NCBI GenBank assembly: GCA_963667195.1
Contig: OY762962.1
Location: 2,170,001 to 2,234,000 of the forward strand
Source of the DNA: UBA7703 sp963667195
Lineage (GTDB): Bacteria; Bacillota; Clostridia; Christensenellales; CAG-138
Reading direction: 5' to 3'
DNA: 64,000 nt
Shown here: positions 1 to 7,946 of the stretch, one piece after another
How the letters are laid out: each line of letters begins with the position of its first letter
Numbering within the stretch: position 1 is the first letter of the stretch
Translations under genes and position numbers: made by a program
The notes under the pieces: model-generated
Database searches by the model: none
Told to the model about the DNA's origin: nothing
Seen by the model: the letters and a program-made list of their open reading frames with translations, nothing else

Positions 1-165
1 TTAGTCGGCTAGGTGCTGAGGTAGCAACAAGGATAATGGTTTGAGGGCGGGCGGCTACCCATCAAGGCCCGAATGTGGCTTGATCTGATTGTAGTAGCGA
101 GCCCATCGCTGCGCTAATACTTGCGCTTCAAACACAAGACGGTTATTACTCTCAAATATTCAAAA
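1..165 (-). pseudogene. C-terminal remnant of an integrase-core (IS3/IS481-type) transposase
   Basis: Read on the minus strand, the stretch translates to a run ending RWARYYNQIKPHSGL, which resembles the end of DDE integrase-core transposases (the W-x(3)-YN-x-x-R/KPH-S/T-x-L signature). An in-frame stop (minus TAG) lies at 55-57 just after this motif, and another stop lies upstream, near 160. What follows the first stop still reads as a plausible transposase tail, down to a stop at 1-3. So this is a broken fragment, cut by the window edge or by decay. The family is inferred from one motif only, and no terminal repeat could be fixed. Confidence 0.5.
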
Positions 166-385
166 ATCGAAAGATTTGCTACTAATTACAAATGATAGTT
201 TTGTGGATTCGAAGATAACTCTGGCAATTTAAAAGCTACCTGCAATAAAGTTTGATCTATAATGATAGAACTTTTGACGATCTCGAATGATCATTTACTA
301 TCGATCATCCCAACAAACATCAAATAAACATCAGGTAGTAGGTTTTGACCCCATTCTGTGCCTAAGAATGATTCTCAAGATATGC

Positions 386-412
386 AAAAACCGCCCGAAT
401 TGGGCGGTTTTT
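386..412 (-). terminator. Terminator of the initiator tRNA
   Basis: Inverted repeat aaaaaCCGCCC / GGGCGGttttt with a 4-base loop, immediately 3' of the tRNA on the minus strand, with a T run on the minus-strand exit side. It is a typical factor-independent terminator. Confidence 0.8.
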
Positions 413-415
413 AAT

Positions 416-491
<76 letters not shown>

Positions 492-518
492 ACATTCGTC
501 TTTCGACGTGCAAAAAGT

Positions 519-547
519 AATATATCACACGTGATACGGAAAGTCAA
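519..547 (-). promoter_or_regulatory. Sigma-A promoter of the initiator tRNA with a palindromic spacer
   Basis: On the minus strand TTGACT (547-542) and TATATT (524-519) are separated by exactly 17 bases. Transcription would start about 20 bases before the tRNA. The spacer contains the palindrome TATCAC-AC-GTGATA (523-536). Confidence 0.65.
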
Positions 548-889
548 CCCCGCAAATGCATATTTCGACTTATACTGCATTCGACGTGTCATGATCACAA
601 CCCATGTGAAGAACGCTGGGGACAAATTTGTATCTTAACCGCATCACCATATTTAAGTATTGCGAAAAGAAACGATCTGCGCAATAATATAAGAAGCGTT
701 TCTCTGTATTCCTGCGCACGGGGCATACTCCACTTCTTATTTCCCGTGACGCTAAATAAAGGAGGGATACCCATCCGCAAGGCTTGCGGTGCGGCAGTGT
801 GGAGACCTGCTGTAATGCGACCGTCACATCATCGGGCGGTTGCGAGTTGGGCGATGAGCGAACGCTGCGCCTGATGAAGCCGAAACACT
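548..889. other. Intergenic region and leader before the sugar ABC ATPase
   Basis: About 340 bases without a convincing gene. An AAAGGAGGG-like stretch at 759-767 is not followed by a start codon at usable distance. The gene at 890 has no clear Shine-Dalgarno sequence (only GATGAAG nearby). GAAACG (about 669-674) and CGTTTC (about 697-702) form a loose inverted repeat. No known riboswitch class was recognised and no good promoter pair was found. Confidence 0.4.
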
Positions 890-2008
<1,119 letters not shown>

Positions 2009-2028
2009 TTCAAACAATCGAGTCTCGA

Positions 2029-2058
2029 GCGCTCCCGTTCATGCGGGGGCGCTTTTTT
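2029..2058 (+). terminator. Terminator of the sugar ABC ATPase gene
   Basis: Stem GCGCTCCCG / CGGGGGCGC (one G:T pair), 6-base loop, then TTTTTT. Confidence 0.85.
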
Positions 2059-2111
2059 GCTTGAAAATCACAATTGTTCCCATCGGCGCTCTGTTCAAAG
2101 GCGTAATCTTT

Positions 2112-2120
2112 TGCTAGAAT
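2112..2120 (+). promoter_or_regulatory. Extended -10 promoter of yedF
   Basis: TGC-TAGAAT forms an extended -10 element 54 bases before the yedF start. No good -35 is visible, which extended -10 promoters tolerate. Confidence 0.45.
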
Positions 2121-2173
2121 AATGAAAGAGTGAACCACCGCGAATCGGCGCGTTCCGGAAAGGTAATGTAGCG

Positions 2174-2761
2174 ATGCAGATGGACGCAAGAGGCAAGGCC
2201 TGCCCGCAGCCTGTGATCCTCGCAAAAAAGGAGATCGACGGCGGTTGCCGCGACCTGACCGTGCTGGTCGATAACAAGACCGCGGTGGAAAACCTCACCC
2301 GGCTCGGCAACTCCGCCGGGATGACGGTCACGACCGGAGAAACAGCGCAAGGGTTTTTCGTCCGGCTGACGGGCGAAGGCAAGATTGTGGAGGAGCCGGT
2401 GATCGCCTGCCCGACCACGGGGAACGGGTACGCGGTGTTTATCGGCAAGGACGTCGTCGGCGCGGGAGACCGCGAGCTGGGCTATAACCTCATGAAGATG
2501 GCGCTCTATACCCTCGCGCAGGGCGACAGCGTGCCCGCGCATGTGCTCTTCATGAACGACGGCGTGAAGCTGCCCGCGGGAGAAGAGCAGCAGGTGATCG
2601 ACAGCCTGATGACCCTCATCGAGAAGGGCAGCATCGTTCTGGTCTGCGGCACGTGCCTGAACTATTACGGGATTGCGGATCGGCTGAAGGTCGGCACCGT
2701 GAGCAATATGTACGACATCATGAGCGCCATGCAGCGCGCGGACAAGGTGATCACGCTCTGA
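2174..2761 (+). CDS. yedF: YedF-like sulfurtransferase/selenium metabolism protein
   Basis: A 195-aa protein with two parts. Residues 1-70 are a TusA-type domain with the CPxP motif (C10-P-Q-P13), whose cysteine carries persulfide in TusA. Residues ~78-195 are a DsrE-like domain with a second conserved cysteine region (VCGTCLNYYG). This fused architecture is the YedF family, associated in many selenium-using bacteria with SelD and selenoprotein genes. The exact reaction is not established. It is followed one base later by a DUF3343 gene, its usual partner. AAAGG lies 10 bases before the ATG, and another ATG two codons later is a possible alternative start. No selD is in this window. Confidence 0.85.
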   Translation: MQMDARGKACPQPVILAKKEIDGGCRDLTVLVDNKTAVENLTRLGNSAGMTVTTGETAQGFFVRLTGEGKIVEEPVIACPTTGNGYAVFIGKDVVGAGDRELGYNLMKMALYTLAQGDSVPAHVLFMNDGVKLPAGEEQQVIDSLMTLIEKGSIVLVCGTCLNYYGIADRLKVGTVSNMYDIMSAMQRADKVITL

Positions 2762-2762
2762 T

Positions 2763-3029
2763 ATGGAACGCTACTGGCTGTTCGCGTTCGATTCTCCGCA
2801 TGCGGCAATCTCCGCGCAGCGGCTGCTCGCGTCCTACGGCGCGGTGGTGATGCCGACGCTGAGGAGCATCACCGCAAGCTGCGGCATGTCCCTGCGCCTC
2901 AAGGATGAGGCGATAGGCGAGGCCAAGCGGATCATGAAGGCATCTTCGATCGATCCCGCGCTCTACCGCCTGTATCGCGTGGAGCAGGAGGGGAAAGAGA
3001 CACGGTGCACGCAGACTGAAATGGAATAG
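2763..3029 (+). CDS. DUF3343 domain protein, putative Se/S carrier
   Basis: An 88-aa cytoplasmic protein starting two bases after the yedF stop, so the two are translationally coupled. It contains the short DUF3343 fold: an N-terminal beta strand (YWLFAFDS), the helix HAAISAQRLL, a VVMPTLRSITASCGMSLRL segment with one conserved cysteine (C41), and a C-terminal helix. Family members sit beside yedF and selenium genes and are suspected thiol or selenium shuttles. That role is inferred from context. Nothing looks truncated. Confidence 0.75.
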   Translation: MERYWLFAFDSPHAAISAQRLLASYGAVVMPTLRSITASCGMSLRLKDEAIGEAKRIMKASSIDPALYRLYRVEQEGKETRCTQTEME

Positions 3030-3037
3030 AAGCAACA

Positions 3038-3069
3038 AGGAACTGCTTAGAAATGAGCAGCTCCTTTTA
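3038..3069 (+). terminator. Terminator after yedF-DUF3343
   Basis: Stem AGGAACTGCT / AGCAGCTCCT with one mismatch, loop of 8, then TTTTA, 9 bases after the DUF3343 stop. Confidence 0.6.
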
Positions 3070-3079
3070 CGTAAGAGAT

Positions 3080-3202
3080 GCGGGCGGATGATATCCGCCC
3101 CTACACATGCACCAGAAAATCTAAGTTAAGATCGCATCAAAGGGCTTCAAATTGCAGGCTACCCCGCTAGAGTGGATGTAGGGGCGGATATCATCCGCCC
3201 GC
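3080..3202. repeat. Pair of perfect 26-bp inverted repeats around 71 bp
   Basis: The arm at 3080-3105 is the exact reverse complement of the arm at 3177-3202. Each arm is itself a near-palindrome (GGCGGAT..ATCCGCC), so either strand can fold into two small hairpins or one long one. The 71-bp interior is not coding. It looks like a small non-autonomous palindromic element of the REP/MITE kind. That class is inference, since no target duplication was established. Confidence 0.65.
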
Positions 3203-3332
3203 GTTGATACGCCCAAATTTAAAGACTGTTTGTCCGGAAATTACCCTTTTGAACAGGCTATTTCTCATGCTAAAGCACCACTCTTTCATCAACCGTAGTT
3301 ACCTCCGAAAAAAGTAGTAAATATTTTCAGGA

Positions 3333-3373
3333 GATACCTTGACAGGCGAGGTATCATGCGATAAGATATACCT
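3333..3373 (+). promoter_or_regulatory. padR promoter with overlapping inverted repeats
   Basis: TTGACA (3339-3344), a 17-base spacer and TAAGAT (3362-3367) form a strong promoter. GATACC (3333-3338) pairs with GGTATC (3350-3355), and AGGTAT (3349-3354) pairs with ATACCT (3368-3373). Two overlapping dyads therefore cover both promoter boxes, as expected for an autorepressor site. Confidence 0.75.
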
Positions 3374-3395
3374 GCAAACGGAAAGGAGGTGCGCC

Positions 3396-3743
3396 ATGTC
3401 CGTTGCATCGGAACTCATCCGTGGGAATACGGAAACGATCATCCTGGCGCAGTTGATGAAAGGTGATGGCTATGGTTACATGGTCAACAAAGCGATTTTA
3501 AACTTGACGGGGGGGAAGTTCGAGCTTAAGGAAGCAACGCTGTATACAGCGTTCCGCAGGCTCGAGGACGCGGGCTGTATCGTCTCGTACTGGGGGGACG
3601 AGACGACAGGCGCGCGGCGCAGATACTACTCCATCACCGATCTGGGGAGAGCATCGTATCGACTGCGTAAAAAGGAATGGGAGACTGCGGAAGCAGTGAT
3701 TGACAAGCTATTGGCTGAAGGAGAAGAAGGGGTATCCAAATGA
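3396..3743 (+). CDS. PadR family transcriptional repressor
   Basis: A 115-aa winged-helix regulator. The PadR signature runs from SELIRGNTETIILAQL through GDGYGYMVNKAI to the wing region LYTAFRRLEDAG and GARRRYYSITDLG. The ATG at 3396 is chosen over a longer frame because AAAGGAGGT lies 5 bases upstream and because the promoter occupies the would-be upstream codons. Its stop overlaps the next start (ATGA), coupling it to the HAAS membrane protein. PadR regulators of this arrangement normally repress their own operon. The effector is unknown. Confidence 0.9.
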   Translation: MSVASELIRGNTETIILAQLMKGDGYGYMVNKAILNLTGGKFELKEATLYTAFRRLEDAGCIVSYWGDETTGARRRYYSITDLGRASYRLRKKEWETAEAVIDKLLAEGEEGVSK

Positions 3744-4369
3744 ACGAGAAACTAAGACGCTATATTGACGACCTTTTTGCGAACGCGCCCTCTACGGTGC
3801 GCGCGGTGGAACTCAAAGAGGAACTTTACCAGAATCTGACCGATAAATACAACGACCTCATCGCCGAAGGCAAGAGCGAAGAGTCCGCGTTCAACATCGC
3901 AATTGCGAGCATCGGCGACGTGGACAGCCTGATCACCGGACTTTCCGGCGAGAAGCATGTGGTCAACGACAAGGCGAAGAAACGCTCCGCTCTGCTCGTT
4001 GCAATCGCGATTTCGCTCTATATCCTCTGCCCGGTTCCTGTCATTCTTCTGCAGGACGAGATGGGCGTGATGGTGCTGTTCCTCTTCATTGCGGTCGCAA
4101 CCGCGATGCTGATCTACAACGGCGTCACCCGCGAGCGCTACGTGAAGTCGGACGACACCATGGTGGAAGACTTCAAAGAGTGGAAGCAGAACAACAAGCA
4201 GAAGAACAAAGCTGCGGAAGCGATCATCGGCTCGTTCTGGCTCATCGCGGTCTGCGTTTACATCGTGGTCAGCTTCATGACGGGAGCCTGGCACATCACA
4301 TGGATCATCTTCTTAATTGCGGCGGCAGTTGCCTCCATGATCAGGGGATTGTTCATGCTCAAGCAATAA
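3740..4369 (+). CDS. HAAS-domain membrane protein (DUF1700/permease-prefix type)
   Basis: A 209-aa integral membrane protein. Residues 1-75 form a cytoplasmic helical HAAS domain (MNEKLRRYIDDLF, then ELKEELYQNLTDKY and a SEESAFNIAIASIGD segment). Four hydrophobic helices follow at about 83-104, 108-127, 161-180 and 185-205, with a charged loop KQNNKQKNK before the third. HAAS proteins are encoded next to PadR regulators and are thought to sense or assist membrane or envelope stress functions; the mechanism is not known. It overlaps padR by four bases and precedes a DUF4097 gene by 19. Confidence 0.85.
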   Translation: MNEKLRRYIDDLFANAPSTVRAVELKEELYQNLTDKYNDLIAEGKSEESAFNIAIASIGDVDSLITGLSGEKHVVNDKAKKRSALLVAIAISLYILCPVPVILLQDEMGVMVLFLFIAVATAMLIYNGVTRERYVKSDDTMVEDFKEWKQNNKQKNKAAEAIIGSFWLIAVCVYIVVSFMTGAWHITWIIFLIAAAVASMIRGLFMLKQ

Positions 4370-4388
4370 ATGGGGGAATCAAAACAGT

Positions 4389-5372
4389 ATGAAAGCAGCA
4401 GGTATTATTCGAATCATTGTCGGCCTCGTGATCGCGGTGCTGCTCACCGCAATCCTGGTCGTGTTACTCACCGGCAATAACATCTTTTCCCGCCTCGGCT
4501 GGAACAATGGCTGGATCGATCGCTTTACGGATCGCACGTCCTACTCGTCCGGCGGTGTCAATGCCGACACCGGTGAAATCGTGGTTTCGGACAAAGCGAG
4601 CGTGGATGCAACCAACATCAAGCGGATCAAGATCGACTGGGTTGCGGGCAGCGTGAATCTGCGGGTCGGCACCGGCAGCGAGATCGTCTTCTCCGAGTCG
4701 TCCTATCGCAACCTGACCGACCGCCAGAAGATGCGCTACACGATCTCCGACAGCGGTGTGCTCGATATCCACTTCTGCGAAGACCTCGAGAACATCTTCA
4801 ACTGGTTCAGCGTGGATGCCAACATGCCGGCAAAGACGCTGACGATGGAAGTGCCGGCCTCTCTGATGGCACAGCTCGATAAGCTCGAAATCGAGAGCGT
4901 CTCCGCCAACATCGATCTCTCCGGCGTCTATGGGACAAAGGTCGATCTCTCCACCGTCTCCGGCGAAATCCGCTGCGCGGATATCGCGACGCAGGATGTG
5001 GAGCTCTCCACCACGAGCGGCGGCATCGTCTGCGAGAACACCACCGCGGATGCGCTTGAGGTCGATAACGTCAGCGGCAGCATTCGCGTCGAAGGCGAGT
5101 ACAAGCAAGTGAAAGCGGACACCGTCTCCGGCGAAATCCAGCTTGCGTTTGCGAGCGCGCCGGACGGCATCAAGGCAAACTCCGTCAGCGGCAACATCAA
5201 GCTCGCCCTGCCGGAAGGAGCAAGCTTCTCCGCGAAGCTCGACACCGTCAGCGGCTCGCTGAGCTGCGCGTTCCCGGGCACACTCGGCAGTGATCTGGTC
5301 GTCGTTGGTGACGGAAAAGCGGAATACCGCTTCAGCACCGTCAGCGGCAACCTTGCCATCGAGAAAAACTAA
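4389..5372 (+). CDS. DUF4097-type beta-repeat envelope protein
   Basis: A 327-aa protein with one N-terminal membrane helix (about residues 7-29) and no lipobox, so it is probably anchored facing outward. The remainder is a right-handed beta-repeat domain. Six copies of a T/N/S-VSG-x-(I/L) motif (TVSGEI, NVSGSI, TVSGEI, SVSGNI, TVSGSL, TVSGNL) recur at roughly 20-residue spacing in the C-terminal half. It closes the padR-HAAS operon and is followed by two hairpins. Members of this family are linked to envelope stress operons; a scaffold or sensor role is inference. Confidence 0.85.
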   Translation: MKAAGIIRIIVGLVIAVLLTAILVVLLTGNNIFSRLGWNNGWIDRFTDRTSYSSGGVNADTGEIVVSDKASVDATNIKRIKIDWVAGSVNLRVGTGSEIVFSESSYRNLTDRQKMRYTISDSGVLDIHFCEDLENIFNWFSVDANMPAKTLTMEVPASLMAQLDKLEIESVSANIDLSGVYGTKVDLSTVSGEIRCADIATQDVELSTTSGGIVCENTTADALEVDNVSGSIRVEGEYKQVKADTVSGEIQLAFASAPDGIKANSVSGNIKLALPEGASFSAKLDTVSGSLSCAFPGTLGSDLVVVGDGKAEYRFSTVSGNLAIEKN

Positions 5373-5395
5373 CATAGAGTTGATCAAGCGTTTGC

Positions 5396-5467
5396 GCGCC
5401 GGCGGGAGACTGCCGGCGCAATTCTTTCCATCGACAAAGTCCTTCGGACCTTGCCGATGGTTTTTTT
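5396..5467 (+). terminator. Double hairpin terminator after the DUF4097 gene
   Basis: First hairpin GCGCCGGC / GCCGGCGC (5396-5403, 5412-5419). Second hairpin CCATCG..CGATGG with a long imperfect stem (5428-5460), followed by TTTTTTT. The second hairpin and its flanks (5423-5470) recur almost unchanged at 49189-49236. Confidence 0.85.
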
Positions 5468-5491
5468 ACTTGTTGGCTTTTGCGCGAATAT

Positions 5492-5524
5492 GCGTTTACC
5501 GCAAACGCCGCCGCATGGTATAAT
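5492..5524 (+). promoter_or_regulatory. galK promoter with inverted repeat over the -35
   Basis: TTTACC (5495-5500), 18 bases, TATAAT (5519-5524). The inverted repeat GCGTTT-accgc-AAACGC (5492-5508) covers the -35 box and could be an operator. The binding protein is unknown. Confidence 0.55.
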
Positions 5525-5587
5525 CATCGCGTCAAATCAAGCTGTTTTGCGGCGAATCCGCCGAAGAATATGAGGAGGAGAACCCAT

Positions 5588-6853
5588 ATGCTCCCAATTG
5601 GACAAAAACTCAATAGCTGCGAACTGGACGATGCCCTGCGGTATCTTTACGGCGACGCGCTGAACACGCAGAAGCAGAAATATGCGGCGCTGATCAACGC
5701 ATTTGAGAGCGCGTTTGGCGACAGCGACGACGCGGTCTTGTTCTCCGCACCGGGACGCAGCGAGATCGGCGGCAATCACACCGACCACCAGCTCGGGCGC
5801 GTGCTCGCCGCGACGGTCACGATGGACACCCGAGCCGTCGTCGCTCCCAGAATCGACAACATCGTGCGCATTCACTCGCAGGGGTACACGCCGCTGTGCG
5901 TGTCGCTCGACCACCTGTCTCCCGATTCTACGGAGGAGAACGCAAGCGAGGCGCTCGTGCGCGGCATTGCGGAGCGTTTCACGCAGACGGGGCGCAACAT
6001 AGGCGGCTTCGACGCGGTCACCGCTTCGGATGTGCCGAAGGGCTCCGGGCTTTCCTCCAGCGCGGCGTTCAGCATCCTCGTGAGCACCATCTTCTCCGAG
6101 CTCTACAACGACGGCAAGATCACGCCCGTGGAGCAGGCTCTCGCGAGCAAATACGCGGAAAACAAGCACTTCGGCAAGCCCAGCGGACTCATGGATCAGC
6201 TGGCGTGCGCCGTCGGCGGCTTTGTGATGATGGATTTTGAGCAGCCGGAGCAGCCGAAGATCGAAAAGATCGACTGTGATCTTGCGGCGCTTGGCTACGA
6301 AATCTGCATCGTCAACTGCGGCGGCAACCACGCGGACCTCACGCCCGAATACGCGGCGGTGACGAAGGAGATGGGGGATGTTGCCCGCTATTTCGGCAAG
6401 AGTGTTCTGCGCGAGGTGGACGAAAAAGAATTCTATGCCTCGCTGGGACAGCTGCGAAAGACGGTTTCCGACCGCGCGCTGCTGCGCGCCATGCATTTCT
6501 TTGGCGACAACGCCCGTGTGCCCAAGCAGGCGGAGGCGCTCCGGCAAAAAAACATGGAGACCTTCCGCAACCTCATGAACGAGAGCGGCAGATCGAGCTT
6601 CATGCTGCTGCAAAACGTTTGCCCGACGGACGCTTCCGAGCGCGGGCTTGCGCTCGCGCTGGCGCTCTCGGAGCGCATGCTCGCGGGAAAAGGCGCCTGG
6701 CGCGTCCACGGCGGCGGCTTTGCAGGTACGATTCTCGCGCTGGTGCCGCTGGAGCTGCTGCCCGCGTACCAATCGCAGATGGAGCGTGTGTTCGGGCAGG
6801 GCTGCTGCTATCGCTTCGCCGTGCGTCCTGTCGGCGGAATTAAGATCGGATAA
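5588..6853 (+). CDS. galK: Galactokinase
   Basis: A 421-aa GHMP-fold kinase that phosphorylates galactose at C1 using ATP (Leloir pathway, cytoplasm). The galactokinase signature is APGRSEIGGNHTDH at 54-67, the ATP-binding loop is PKGSGLSSSAAF at 150-161, and the catalytic aspartate lies in GLMDQ (D203). The third GHMP motif is GAWRVHGGGFAGT near the C-terminus. Slightly longer than the usual ~390 aa, with ~25 extra N-terminal residues. The ATG at 5588 is preceded by GAGGAGG. No galT or galE is adjacent. Confidence 0.92.
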   Translation: MLPIGQKLNSCELDDALRYLYGDALNTQKQKYAALINAFESAFGDSDDAVLFSAPGRSEIGGNHTDHQLGRVLAATVTMDTRAVVAPRIDNIVRIHSQGYTPLCVSLDHLSPDSTEENASEALVRGIAERFTQTGRNIGGFDAVTASDVPKGSGLSSSAAFSILVSTIFSELYNDGKITPVEQALASKYAENKHFGKPSGLMDQLACAVGGFVMMDFEQPEQPKIEKIDCDLAALGYEICIVNCGGNHADLTPEYAAVTKEMGDVARYFGKSVLREVDEKEFYASLGQLRKTVSDRALLRAMHFFGDNARVPKQAEALRQKNMETFRNLMNESGRSSFMLLQNVCPTDASERGLALALALSERMLAGKGAWRVHGGGFAGTILALVPLELLPAYQSQMERVFGQGCCYRFAVRPVGGIKIG

Positions 6854-6873
6854 TCGCACAAACACAAATCAAC

Positions 6874-6914
6874 AAACGCCGCTTTCGAACCGAAATCCGA
6901 GAGCGGCGTTTTTA
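6874..6914. terminator. Bidirectional terminator between galK and the AEC transporter
   Basis: Stem AAACGCCGCT / AGCGGCGTTT, with A and T runs on both sides, lies between two convergent genes. Confidence 0.85.
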
Positions 6915-6935
6915 TTTGCGCGGGATTTGAGAGAT

Positions 6936-7865
6936 TTATCGCTTGATGATCGTGATGACGATGAACTCCAGCACCGTGACCATCGTTTGCAGCGAGAGCG
7001 ACATGGAGACATCCGCGCGCTCCTGCTCGTTTCGCGTGTACATGGTCATGATGTACGGCGCGGGCGTGATGAAGAGGATGATGATCGCCCAGCGCATCGC
7101 ATCCGAAAGCGGAATGAACGCGCCGATGATCAGGAGAGCCGCCGCGCAGAGCGCGGCGCAGACCAGCGTGCGGATGGCGACCGAGATGGCGGCTGTCGCG
7201 AAGTTTTTGCCGGAGAACTCGATGCCGTAACCGACGACGATCAAGATCACGCAGGACAGCGGCGCGGAGACGAAGTTGCAGAGCGTCTTGATCAGGTCGG
7301 TAACGCCGGAGGGCGTGAGCGCGCGCGAAACGCCGAGGATCGCAAGCGTGGCTCCGATCACCATCGCCCACGGAATCGGGTTTCTCACGAGCGCCTTGAC
7401 CGACTCCTTGGAGGAGCAGCCGAGGTGCGCGCTGAGCGCCGCGGTGAAACCGGAGAAGACGAACAGCACGTGACCAAAGTCCATCAGCGCGAGATAGCGG
7501 AGGTTTTCCGCGCCGTAAAGCAGCGCGTAGAGCGCGTAGCCCAGCATGCCGACCTCCCAGCCCGCGGTCATGAACTTGAGCATGGGGCTGCGCTTTTCGA
7601 GCGGTTTTCCGATGAGGAAACCGAGTCCGAGGCCGAGGAAGCCGAGCGCGAACATCGTGACCGCAAACAACAGGACGCTGGGCGCATATTCCGCGGTGAA
7701 GAACAGGCCAAAGAGCATCGCGGGCAGCGCAAACTTCATCACGAAGGTCTTCATGCCGTCGATGGCTTCCGGCGAGAGGATATCGCGTTTCCGCGCGAAG
7801 AACCCGATGCCGAGGGAAACGATCAACGGGAGCACGATCTTGAGGATAGATACGGTGTTTTGCAT
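6936..7865 (-). CDS. AEC family transporter (auxin efflux carrier-like)
   Basis: A 309-aa polytopic membrane protein with about ten hydrophobic helices in the two-half layout of the AEC/PIN-like family. The first half ends near GFTAALSAHLG, and the second begins at LVRNPIPWAMVIGATLAIL, a conserved AEC stretch (NP-[IV]-x-W/I). Bacterial members export organic acids or amino acids; the substrate here cannot be told. AAAGGAG precedes the ATG by 8 bases. It lies downstream of the homocysteine methyltransferase on the same strand, separated by a weak hairpin. Confidence 0.85.
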   Translation of the reverse strand: MQNTVSILKIVLPLIVSLGIGFFARKRDILSPEAIDGMKTFVMKFALPAMLFGLFFTAEYAPSVLLFAVTMFALGFLGLGLGFLIGKPLEKRSPMLKFMTAGWEVGMLGYALYALLYGAENLRYLALMDFGHVLFVFSGFTAALSAHLGCSSKESVKALVRNPIPWAMVIGATLAILGVSRALTPSGVTDLIKTLCNFVSAPLSCVILIVVGYGIEFSGKNFATAAISVAIRTLVCAALCAAALLIIGAFIPLSDAMRWAIIILFITPAPYIMTMYTRNEQERADVSMSLSLQTMVTVLEFIVITIIKR

Positions 7866-7908
7866 GGCGATCTCCTTTTGGTATGGACGTGCGTGATCGG
7901 CAAGACAA

Positions 7909-7928
7909 CGCCCGCGGTCAAGCGGGCG
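7909..7928 (-). terminator. Weak hairpin between homocysteine methyltransferase and AEC genes
   Basis: Perfect stem CGCCCGC / GCGGGCG, but only TTGTCTT follows on the minus strand. It may be a weak terminator or an RNA stabiliser. Confidence 0.35.
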
Positions 7929-7946
7929 ATGATATGGATGGTTTGA

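Noticed and set aside
871..886. Hammerhead-like core CTGATGA..CGAAAC just before the sugar ABC ATPase
   Set aside because: There is no room for stem II between the two boxes, and no GUC site flanked by sequence able to form stems I and III was found.
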